Shown here piece after piece: positions 46,120-56,712 of a stretch of 64,000 bases of DNA; the stretch's first letter is position 1; each line of letters opens with the position of its first letter. The notes under the pieces were generated by a model. It was not told the origin of the DNA. It did not search any database and saw only the letters and a program-made list of their open reading frames with translations. Source of the DNA: Terfezia claveryi (Eukaryota > Ascomycota > Pezizomycetes > Pezizales > Pezizaceae); assembly GCA_015179025.1 (NCBI GenBank), contig WHUX01000004.1:248001-312000 (forward strand). Reading direction: 5' to 3'. A program made the translations under genes and the position numbers.

Positions 46120-48092
46120 TTATACCGGCGTCACCTTATCATCTCTCGCCGCCCACTCCCTCAAGACATTCTTCCTCACCTTCCCCGTACTCGTCTTCGG
46201 CAACTCTCCCACGACGACCACTTCCCTCGGCACCATAAACCCACTAATCCCTCCCCCGCCTTTCTTCGCCCAAGAAACTACTTCCTCTCCAGTAACCTTC
46301 TTCCCTCCCACCTCCCCAACCTCCCCCAGCTCCTTCAGCGTAATATACGCCCTCGGTCTCTCCCCAAATGCCGTATCCCGAACCCCCACGACTGCGGCCT
46401 CCAAGACCGCCGGATGCTTGGCCAACATGCCCTCGAGTGCAACAGAAGAGATATTTTCCCCACCCGAGATAATGATATCCTTTGCTCTATCCACGATCTG
46501 TATACTCCCATCTGGATGCCACACGGCAAGGTCTCCTGAGCGGAGGGCGCCGCCACTGAAGAGGCTGCTTGTGGCGGAGGGGTCCTTGTGGTATCGCGGG
46601 GTGCAGATGTTTCCCGAGAAGACGACTTCCCCAATCTCAAGGCCGTTACGGGAAACATCTTCTAGCGTGGAAGGGGAGGAAGAAGAGTCGGGATTGACTT
46701 TGACTACCCGCACACTCCGGGAGGTAAAAAACCCATGCCCTTGTCTAGCCATTTTACTATACATCTCCTCTTTCGCTAGCCCGTGCCACTCCGGCATAAA
46801 GTACCCTTTTGTAATTGGGCCGTATGTCTCCGTCATCCCGTACACGTGCACAGGGTGCAAATTCAGCGCAATCATATCCTCAAAGAGCTTTGCGCTAGGT
46901 GGGGAAGCAGCGACGGTGACACTGACTGGGGATGGGAGGCGGGCTGCATTTCGGTCTGCGCACAGGAGGGTGTTGACTGTGGGCGCGGCGGCGAAGTGCG
47001 TGATTCCTTCGGTGAGAAGAAGTTGCCAGATGTGTGGGTAGGAGAGCCGCCGGAGGGTATAGTGGGTGCCGCGGACAGAAATTACGGACCAGTAGACGGT
47101 CCAGCCGGTGGCGTGGAAGAAGGGCAGGGTGCAGAGGTATTTTGCGCGCTCGTTAGTGAGTACGGATTGTACGTTGAGATTGGACTCGATGACGTTGCCG
47201 AGGCTGGCGAGGTATGCCCCTCGATGAGTGTATTCGACGCCTTTGGGTTTGGCTGTAGTCTATCCGGCCCGCCCCACACACATCCCTATTAGCACTTATA
47301 CTATTCATCTCATTCATGCAGTGAGAAGGGCAAGGAAGGAGATCTCACCCCACTCGTATATGCCAACGCCAACAGTTCATCCTCATTACCCGGCTCCAGC
47401 TGCAGGCCCTCCCACCCCAGGCCCTCCCCGCCATTAATTTTCCTATCCCACTCCCAGCCCTCCACAATACACTCTTCAAACTCGCCCCTTCCCACACCAC
47501 CATCATCATCCACGATCCTGCGCACACTAGGGTTGAATCCGTCGAGGAGGTGCAGGAACTCTTTATCGACTATGATACAGTCGACCTCAGCGTGCGTGAA
47601 AATGTAGTCGATATCGCCAGGTTTGAGGCGGTAGTTTATCCCGACTTGCACGGCGCCAGCTCCACCAATCCCAAACACTCCCTCGAGATACCCAGGCGTG
47701 TTGGGCGCTAGTATGCCGACTCGTTTGTGCCCATGTTTCTTGAGCCACCAGGCTAGCCCCGCGGCGCGAGAGGAGAAGTCTTTGTAGGTCCGCCGGATGA
47801 GGTACCCGTTGGCGGTAGTGTGCACGATGGCTTCGGCGTTGGGCTCAATTGAGGCGGCGCGGGGGAGGAAGTAGGTGGGGGAGAGCTCGTGGCGGGAGAT
47901 TTGTGGGGAGTGGGAGCGGGAGCGGCAGGGGGAACGGGAGTGGGATGAGGAGGGCCGGGAGTGGGATGAGGAGGGCCGGGAGTGGGATGAGGAGGGCCGG
48001 GAGTGGGATGAGGAGGGGCGGGTGCTGGGCGAGGTGAGGTGGGAGGCTATTGACCTGAGACGGGATTTGGCGCGGTCGTGGCGGCGGGACAT
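46120..48092 (-). CDS. AMP-forming acyl-CoA synthetase (ANL superfamily)
   Basis: Exons 48092-47349 and 47259-46120; 89-nt intron, frame closes; 627 residues. The junction rebuilds the phosphate loop: AYTSG|TTAKPKGVEYTHRG. Other ANL motifs are VHVYGMTETYG, RSGDLAVWHPDGSI with VDRAKDIIISGGENIS (hinge), and PKTSTGKVRKNVLRE with the C-terminal catalytic Lys. These residues support ATP-dependent acyl adenylation and CoA thioesterification. The closest overall look is to the medium/long-chain fatty-acyl or plant AAE-like group; substrate not predictable. The N-terminus (MSRRHDRAKSRLRSIASHL) is basic and may be a presequence, followed by four SRPSSSH repeats. No PTS1 signal (ends KVTPV). Confidence 0.92.
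47935..48018 (-). repeat. 21-bp coding tandem repeat in the acyl-CoA synthetase N-terminus
   Basis: Four nearly identical units (period 21, GGCCGGGAGTGGGATGAGGA plus G on the + strand) encoding SRPSSSH on the minus strand. Located before the catalytic domain, so copy number could vary without harming the enzyme. Confidence 0.85.
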
Positions 48093-49238
48093 TGTAGGTG
48101 ATGAGGAGGAGGGGGAAGTGTCCTAATTGCAAACCTGAGGTGATGGGTATAAGATACGTATATTAGGTAGAGTAGAGTATATATATATATGATATTCCCT
48201 GTAAACAGCCCCCAGCTTTGAAATGCTGATCTTTCGATACGTATGCCAGCTGCACTGGGGCGCTCCTCGTACATGACTGGTCCAAGTAATTGATGCGAGC
48301 CGGAGATACCCAGGCACAGGCACGTACACATGAATATGTGTAAATATGTACAGTACATGGTACATGAACATACAGTTGAGCCGGGTGTATGTGGCTGGAG
48401 GCACCAAGTACTGTCCTCTCGGTGCCGGTGCCGGTGGGAGACGTAGGCCCTCGGAGTGGTTTGTGTGGGGATGTGGGAGTGTGGAGATGGGGATGTGGGA
48501 GGGGATGTGGTGGGAATGTGGAGATGTGGAGATATGGGAGGTTGAGGGGGATTGGGATTGGGAAAGGGAGTCTGGTACTTATGGGCATCGCCACGGAGAG
48601 GCCCTTTTGCGGCTGGTGCTGCCACCATCAACATATCCGCCGGCTGGATTGACCAAACTCTCTTAGAAAATACTCATACACCTAAAAGGGCGGTCAAAAA
48701 GATGCCCTTGGACAAGGCTACTTAGCACAAGATATATCAGAAAAGTACAAAACAAGAACAGAAATCGCATGTATCAAACACTACAGAAAAGCAAGGGACA
48801 ACAAGAAAAGAAAAACTGCACAACCCCTCCTGCTCTCGCTCAGATACATCCTCAGAATGTCATAGAGACTATTAACACTATAAAGGGGGGTTCAAAATTA
48901 ACAGCAGAACGTATAGAAAAACGAACGGCACGCACGCAAGCACACATCAAAGCTTTGGCTCCTCTACCTGTCTCTCTCCCTCCCATCTCGCCCCCATTTT
49001 TCCCCTCTTCCCTCAAGCCCCCCCCCCCCCCCCGCCTTCTCCTCCAACTTCTCCCCGAAGAAGGTAAGATCAACCATTAGAATGAGAACGGCCATCAACT
49101 CTCGCAAGATCTATGCATACACAGACACACGCGCCAGGTATAAAGCTCAAAAGAATGTAAAACATCTCCCCCCCAACACTCTGCATACCCATCCATGCTT
49201 AGCCAATATCAAAGACCCCATCCAGAGGCTGGCACAAT
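48093..49238. other. Intergenic, no gene recognised
   Basis: Contains G-rich (48465-48560) and poly-C (49018-49033) tracts. Frames here have no family features. Part is the shared 5' region of the synthetase gene and the 3' region of pal1. Confidence 0.5.
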
Positions 49239-51192
49239 CTATGCATCACTCCTCTTCTTAGTCTTTGACAAACTCCTCACTCTCTTCATGAGCCCTCCAC
49301 CGCCTTCAGAAGATAGAGGGGGTATAGATGGGACCCTCTTGGGGGAACTAGGTGCCCTGTCCCTCCCCATCCCGCTGTCCGCGCCAATAGACTCGCCTTT
49401 TCTGTCATATGTCACGTCGTAATCACTGAAGAATGGGTTGTTCTCAGACTTCTTCTTTGGTGCCGCAGATGGGGTTGTTGGAGAAAATCGAGTGTCGAGA
49501 GGTGGCATTCCATCATCAGAGCCTCGTCGATTATCGGCATTGAATCGTCCTTTGCCCCTAGAGAAGCCTTGGATTTTGTGAGAAAGTGACTTTTTGCGCC
49601 CAAGACCCCCTTTCTCTCCCAGTGCCTCGGCTTGTTGTGACTCCTCAATCTGTTGTAATATAGCCTTTTTGGACGCTGGAGCGCCATCAAGGAATGTGGA
49701 AGATCCCAATCCAAGAGTCTCATCACCATGCACAGGTTCCACGCGAGCAACCGGATCAAAAGATGCTGATCGTAAACCTCTCTTCAGAACGTCCTCACTA
49801 GATCCACTGCGTCCAGCACTCATTGAAAAGTCATTATAAGCCTCGGCATCACGGTTTCCGTAAACCTTGCTGTGGTCACCCTTCTCCGGCCTAGGGCCAA
49901 ATCCAGTAAGAGATTGGTTGGCTGAATCAGCAGGAAAGGCTTCCATGGGAGCCCTACGGTTATTTTTATTTCGATGAGGGTTGCATGCATCGAAAGGGCC
50001 ATCGTGATGAAACACTAATAGAGAACAGAGCGTCAGTGGGCTTGCTTAATTTATCAAAAATCAACATGGGAGGTATAAAAGAGGCCATGAGGCGTACATC
50101 CTGATCCATAAATACCAGTGACATCCAACTTGTCGATAATGTCTAGTGGAGATCCCTTCTTGCCTCGTGCAGAACTGCTCTTACTGGGTCGTCGACCATC
50201 TTTATCTCTAGAGCCTCCTGATTCCGCTGCTGTTCTGCGCGCCTCCCGTGCTTTTCGCTCGCGCCTCTCCCTCTCTTTAGCCTTCTCCTTATCAATTTCA
50301 TGTGCGTCCATAATAGATGAGTCTGAGTTGCGTCGTTGTCGTCGCTGGGACGTTGAAGGTGGAAAACGGTTCCCAGATGGAGGGGGTTTTGACCTTTCAG
50401 CCATAAATGGTGGGTCTTGAGGTGGGCGGTTGTCGGAAGACTTTGAATGGCGGTGACCAGCTGGCACTGGAGGTGGAGGGCGGCTCTTAAAACCAGGTAA
50501 TTGGCCAGATGGTTTCATTGCATCCCTGTTTGCATTCACATTGCCTTGAATCATTTGTGTTTTCAATTCGCGGTCATGATCAGTGATAGTAAGGTTCTCC
50601 TGCGCTAGAGTATTAGATATGAAGTTCCATGACTATCAACTGCAGGGTTAAAGAGTGGTAAATTCAAGGGTAATTGCATACAAATAAGTCGGCTGCAGAA
50701 CCAGTCAAGACCGGCCGTTGAGTGGATGATGCATCAAATGAATTGCTCTTGTGAATCGTCCTTGAGGGAGGCTCTAGTAGATCTTCATCATCGCCAAATA
50801 CATCAAGGAACGGATTCCGCGACTGCGGCCGCTGTGTTGGTGATGCAGGCGTTTGGGGACCGGCGGCTGGGAGCGGCGGGATGTGGGAAGACCTGTTACG
50901 GAATGGATTGTTTGAGCCAAACTGGCCAGTATTCGGCTTCCTCTCTGTTTTTACAAAGGACAAACTATCTGTTAGTTTGGGAGATTCATGGCAGCCGCCG
51001 GCTGCAAGTAGCTTCCAATGCGTGGAAGAATGCCAGCTGACAAACAGCTGCTGGGGCGGCGGGCCGGTGGAACCGTGGCAGTATGAGCATCACAGGGCAG
51101 AACTGTGCACAAAGGGGGGGGGGGGCGAAGGGGGTGGGTGGTATTGAAGGGAATGACGAACCTGGTACAGGGGGTGGTTGGACGAGTGACAT
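49239..51192 (-). CDS. pal1: Pal1-family cell-morphology protein
   Basis: Exons 51192-51162, 50944-50682, 50599-50098 and 50014-49239; introns 217, 82 and 83 nt; 523 residues, frame exact. The Pal1 signature is rebuilt across the last junction: LDVTGIYGSG|LFHHDGPFDACNPHRNKN. The first half has NPF motifs (SNNPFRNR, SRNPFLDVFGDDEDL), typical EH-domain ligands linking Pal1 proteins to endocytic coats, then a charged KEKAKERERRERKAREARR helix. The C-terminal half is Ser-rich with another NPFF and a basic end. Pal1 in fission yeast concentrates at growing tips and cortex and supports polarised shape; Syp1/Ede1-type endocytic partners are expected. The 31-nt first exon is the least certain part. 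Confidence 0.88.
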
Positions 51193-51961
51193 TGTTGTTA
51201 ATCGTGTAACTGGGCTATTTCCGCCGTGTTTGGGAGGTAATGAGGCCGCGGTGAGCGGGCGAATTGGTTGTTGGTAAAGAAGTATGTTGGGGTTGGCTGT
51301 GGTAGTGGCGAGAGAACTAAGTATTAATGACTGGCTGGGGGAGTATCGGGGGCGAGGACGGACGGCGAAGGATGGGGGGGGAATTCAGCGAGGCAGCAGC
51401 ACCGAGCAGGCTTCAAGCAATACAAGGAGAGTACGAGCTCGAGGAGGGGAATGTTGTAGAGGGACCGGGGCAAGGGGTATGTATAGGTACAGTAGCAGTA
51501 CAGGACAGAAAGCGGAGGAGGATGGGGGAGGCACAAAGGCAGAGATTGGGGGGGGGGGGGGGTAGGGGGTGTGGTCGGTGGTCGGTACAGGCTGCTCTAG
51601 GCCTCGTCTCCCCTTATTTTTGCCCTGCCGTCCGTGTGCGACGGGCGGATGAACAGTCTGGGTGCACCGGTTCGCACAAAGCCAAAAGGCGTTTCTGCGT
51701 GTGATCTTTTCTGCTTTTGCTTGCAGGGCGTCAACAATACGAGAGAAGAAGTACCCTACATACCTTGCTTTAATTGCTTGTGTACAGTATACACTGGAGC
51801 CACACTACCGTACCTCCAACCTCAGCACGTTAACGTGGCGGGAATACAAACCAAGGACTTGCTTGCTTGCCTGCCAGTTATCCGCCAACACCCCTTTGCC
51901 CTAGACAACTTTGCCCAATGTCTCTCCCTCCTTGCTTCCAGGGACCAATCCCCGCTGTACC

Positions 51962-51974
51962 TAGTCTGGTTGCC
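51962..51974 (+). repeat. Solo copy of dispersed motif
   Basis: TAGTCTGGTTGCC; matches the first 11 bases of the consensus. Confidence 0.6.
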
Positions 51975-52267
51975 CCGGCTGAATGTTAGTGAATGTTATG
52001 TAGTACAGAGTAAATGCTAACCATCTCCCTACCTAAGCGTACCGTAGTCAGGCTTGCCGGTACCGTAGGGTTGCGTACTTGATAGAAATGCCATCTTGTT
52101 GTGTTCCTGCCAGATAGCAGGCGTGCCCTGAATAAACTTGAGTTACCGGCTTTCGTCTCAGGAACCAGACCAGATGAACTAGAAACCAAGCCAAGGAACT
52201 AGAGCGAGAGGGGAATCATAATCTAATCGAAAGGGGCAAGTGTCAAAATATCCCCAACCCCACCGAT

Positions 52268-52278
52268 CAACCAGACTA
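52268..52278 (-). repeat. Solo copy of dispersed motif (short)
   Basis: CAACCAGACTA, 11 bases matching the consensus on the minus strand. Confidence 0.5.
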
Positions 52279-53195
52279 CCGATTTGTACCAGTTATCGCG
52301 AGCCTAAATGAAGTTCCGGTTGGCAGCGCACGACAAATAGAAGGGTTACAAGGAAGCCCTCCTCAGTCTTTGGACATGGAGTATCTATGTAGCTTTCTCG
52401 AGGAGTGTTTTACAAGTGGAGAGCTCCCGGGTGCATGGATCACATTGCTTCAGTTCTCCAGTAATTTAAGCTGTTTTTGCGGGGAAGGATGAGACAACTC
52501 CTTTGCCGCGCATCAACAAGCCCGGGTTTCCCCCGGGGTGGAGAGAGAGCTCTACCTAAACCGCAAGCGTGCTGCCAGTGACGGAGAAATATATACCCGG
52601 GCCGCTTTGTAGAACTCGCCACTTGCGCCGCCTCGTTGACCGCCAGTGGCAAAGATGTACTGTAGCCTGCGCCATTTTACATACAATCGACAGCAGGGAA
52701 TGAGCATGCTTCTCCCGCAGCCGCCACTGCATTCGCTTTTGCTGTGCATGAAACTGGCCAGCCACGATGCTTGCATACACAACGATGCGCATACACTCAG
52801 GCAAAAAAGAAAAAAAAAGAAAAAAAAGTTGCGTGCAAAGCTTGGGGCCGGGGTTAGGCCCTTTGGCAGTCCCCTCGCCGCACATGTCACAACGGCCGGC
52901 GCAGCGGTATGTGTGAGAACGGCCGCCAAGACCCGCCGCCGCTCAGAAGTTGCTCCCCAGGCAGCCCAGTGTAGGCGATTGGCAATGTGCCGTCGAAAAA
53001 GCCAGGCCAATTGGGTCGTACTATCGCCCCCTCCCCCACTTCACAACCTTCTTCCCCAACATTTTTTTTCTCAAATCACCCCCTCCCCCTCCCCCCGCAG
53101 GAGAAACAAGTGAAAGTAGCCATCCCTCGATCCTCCTCTGCCCCGTATCCCTCTTCTCTCTCTGACTGAAGGAAATACAGAGTCTAAGAGGCAAC

Positions 53196-54779
53196 ATGTC
53201 TGCTGTCGCCTCCAAAGTACGTTGAACTTCCCTGCTTCCATCTCGCATCCCCACCCCTCACACTGCATGACGGGATGATTCATCCGCTTCTCTCGAAAAC
53301 ATTTTGGCTAACCTCACATCTCCTAGAACCTTTTTGACCTCCTGGGTACGTCACCATAATCTTGGCTACCCCTAGCGTGTGCTGGCTCTTGTGGAGGAAT
53401 GCACCGGAGATGAGGATTGGATCGGCTCGGAATCTGTCTTTTTATATCAGACCTGACGACTGACATCCTCACCATCACATCCAGGCAACGACATCGACAG
53501 CGATGGCGAGCCTAAGCCCCCGACGAAGGTAGTTGTCAAGCAGACCACTACCACAAAGAAGAAGGATGTTGTAGTGGACACTCCTCCCCCAGCTGCTACC
53601 GGTGGCCGTGGTGGTGGTGGTGGTGGTGGTGGTGGATACAGGGGTGGTGACCGCCGCCAAAAGTACTCTGGCAACGACGCAGGTGAGCATTTCTGGATTG
53701 CGTCTTTTTTTTGTACTTTGCATGTTCCTGTAATGATCTGGTTACTCTTGCTTTAACATGCCTGATAACCTCGATCTAAATGTTTTCTGACTCAATTTAC
53801 TTAATTGGCCAATCAATTTCCTTTTTATATGCACGTGCATGCGGCGCATGATGCTAACCAAAGTCGTCTGCTATTAGCCTTCCGTGACCGTAATGCGGGC
53901 CGAGATAGCAACGTCGCCCGAGGAACCGAAGAGGCTGGTGATCGTCCTCCCCGCCGTGAATTCCGTGGCGAACGTGGCGAACGTGGTGAACGTGGTGAAC
54001 GTGGTGAACACCGTGGTGGTCCTCGCCGAAATCGCGAGCATGACCGTCACTCCGCTACTGGCAGGACGTTCGTTGTCTATCCTGTCAAACAACGGCTCAT
54101 AGTAGAAATTACTAACTTTACTTAGCGACTCCGAGAAGCAAGTCAACCAAGGCTGGGGCTCTAATGACACCGAATGGAACGACGAGAAGATTGGTGAGGA
54201 GATTGCTCAGACTGAGGCTCTAGATGAGAATGCCCCCGTAGCCGCCCTGCTGAGGCTTGGGGTGCTGAGGCTTGGGGTGCTGAACCTGGGGTTGAGACTG
54301 CACCTGCTCCTGAGGTTCCTGAGGAGCAAGAGGAGAAGGTCAAGACCTATGATGACTACCTTGCCGAGAAGGCCGCTAAGGCTGCCGCCCTTGGATCCCT
54401 CCCAGCCGCTCGTCAGCCCAACGAAGGATCTCGAAATGACACCAAGTGGAAGAACGCTACTCCCCTCAAGAAGGATGAAGAGGAGAGCATCTTCATTGCT
54501 GGAAAGGAGGCCAAGGCCAAGAGGGAAAAAGAGCGTAAGCAGAAACAGATCGTTGAGATTGACCAGCGATTCCAGGAGGCTCCAAGGGGTGGACGTGGTG
54601 GTGATCGTGGTGGACGTGGTGGACGTGGTGGTCGTGGCGGAGGTGACCGAGGTGAGAGACGAGGTGGTCCAAGGGGTGGTCCCCGTGACGGTGGTTTCCG
54701 CCAGGATCGTGGTCACCGTGATGGAAACAGCGGAATCAACCCTGAGGACAACAAGGCTTTCCCTAGTTTGGGAGCCTAA
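53196..54779 (+). CDS. STM1-like ribosome-associated RGG protein, with apparent 1-nt frameshift
   Basis: Exons 53196-53216, 53327-53345, 53485-53682, 53878-54067 and 54126-54779. The N-terminus MSAVASKNLFDLLGNDIDSD is the Stm1-type start. KYSGNDAAFRDRNAGRDSN and RHSATGRTDSEKQVNQGWG match the Stm1/SERBP1 central region, and the C-terminus is an RGG box (GGRGGDRGGRGGRGGRGG). Stm1 proteins bind 80S ribosomes and preserve them in dormancy. A nine-base GGTGAACGT repeat encodes RGE copies in exon 4. Total exon length is 1082 nt, one short of a multiple of three. The frame of LDENAPV must shift at the C5 run 54233-54237 to continue as PAEAWGAEAWGAEPGVET. Either a real 1-nt deletion or a homopolymer sequencing error. 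Confidence 0.85.
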
Positions 54780-56712
54780 GCGAGCCGACGCTACCATGTC
54801 CAGTCCAATAAACATGGTAATAACGGAAAATGGGAATGACATGAAATGAAGTTGAAAGAAAGAAAGAGGTACAGGGCATGTAGGGAATTTATGGAAGAAA
54901 AAGGCTTTTTTACCTGTCTTGAGTCTTTTTTGGAAATTTCGGGTGTTTCCTTTGTGTGGATCTCTTCTTTCTTTTTTAAAAAAAAACCCGATCGTCCCTG
55001 TTTACCGTTCTGTCTTATTTTTTCTTTTTTCTTGACTTTTTTTCCCTACGTGTGCTACCACAACTACATATGTCTCGTCATTATCATTTCGACTTTGGCT
55101 TGGTTCAAATGGATTTTATATAGGTGCTTTAGGTTAGCAAAAATTAAGGGATTATTCTTCAATTTGCAGAGATATGGACAAGTCACAATGTGGGAATTGG
55201 ATGGGTCTGGGCATCGATGAGTCGATATGAGTCTAGATCCTTTCTATATACGGTATGTTGTGTGACCAATAGCGGCTAGGTCTCTGCATGAGCTGCATGT
55301 ACGGTGGCTTTGTGAGAAAATTGGTATATGTTCCGGAATACGTCCTGTACCAGTAGCTTTGGAGTCTTCATACATGAGGAATTGAGAATTGAGAGAATGT
55401 GCGTATACGATCTTCCCTTTATGTATTTGAGTAGAATTCAATGCTTGTCCATAGAGAACGAGGAAGGGTTGTTTGTACTTGTAGGTTAGGTCTTGTATTG
55501 TACAGGGGAGGAGGGGGCAGGGGTTGTAGATATAGATATAGGTAGACTGGAGTGTACTTTGAGTAATGTTAGTAGGCCTGTGAAGTACTATGTATGTGGA
55601 TGGACTACGAGGTGGGGGGGGGGGGGGGGGGGAATGGGGAGTTTGTGGTATGTGTGTGATGAGATGAGGTGAAGTGGCGTTTTGGTGTATTTTAGGAAAG
55701 AAGGGGTGGAAAGAGGGGGGGGGGGTATAATTCAGGGTAAGTAACTACATTTACCATCTGGTAGGATAGTTCTTAGAACAGACACTGCCCTCTTACGCGA
55801 CACCCCTTCCCCCCCCCCAGTCAAGCGATCAGCAAGCAAGCACAATCCCCAAATTTTTCCAATATATTATTTAATTCTACTTTTAGGGGGGAGAGAGGTT
55901 TACGAATCATGTAAAATAACTACTAAGGCTAAGCAAACACCGACATAGAGCATTCCCCATCCCCCAATTTGCCAGCCAACCAAACAAACAAACACAAAAC
56001 AACCGCAGCAACACCAACGGCAACAGCAACAACAGCAATAGTAACTTTAGCTCAGCCCAGTTTAGCCCCAAGTAGTACCAGTACCATAACATGCCATGCC
56101 CAGGCATTATCTCATATCCCCTCCTCCCCCCTCCATCTCCTCTCCCCCTTCGTAAACATGAATGTTAGTTGTAGTTGTAGTTGTAGTTGTAGTTGTGGTT
56201 GTTAAAAAGTATTGTAACAATCCCATCCACAGTTACCCCATCCTACCACTTTTTCGACCATCCATATCCAACCAACCATCATGCAAACCAATGAAAGAAA
56301 AAAAAAACTCAGCAAAAGTACACACATAGTAAATCCAGTTGCGTGCGTGTTAGAGTAGTGCATATCAGATTCTCAGTATCAGCAAAGTTAAACAAAACAC
56401 AAAAGCAAAGAAACAGCGATAGCCAGCCAGACAGAGATATATACTACGGAGAGGGAGCTTATGAGGCCAAAAAAAAAACGCCCAAATTCAACCAACCAGC
56501 CAACCGTCAGATATAAAAAAAGAAAAAAAAAAAAAAAAAAAAAAAAACATAATGCCCGTTTGCGCAACAGCCGAGTAAAAACAAATTGAGCTACCACCAT
56601 GCAGCCCAACTCACGGTTTCCATAAAAAAAGAAGGGGTAGTAAGTTGAAGCTCAAGTACCCCACCAAACCCAAACACGGCAGAGGATATGGGGACTATTA
56701 ATCCCGCACCTT
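54780..56712. other. Intergenic with homopolymer and simple repeats
   Basis: Contains poly-G (55613-55632), poly-A (56520-56546) and a GTTGTA hexamer repeat (56165-56200). T-rich 3' region of the STM1-like gene up to ~55200. No gene recognised. Confidence 0.5.

Larger units (their letters stand above)
51193..53195. other. Intergenic, no gene recognised
   Basis: About 2 kb between divergent pal1 and the STM1-like gene. It has poly-G runs (51112-51125, 51549-51563), two motif sites (51962, 52268) and a C/T-rich leader (53023-53100) before the STM1-like ATG. Confidence 0.5.

Noticed and set aside
46043..47041. 332-codon plus-strand frame
   Set aside because: Antisense shadow of the acyl-CoA synthetase, whose motifs and intron are clear on the minus strand.
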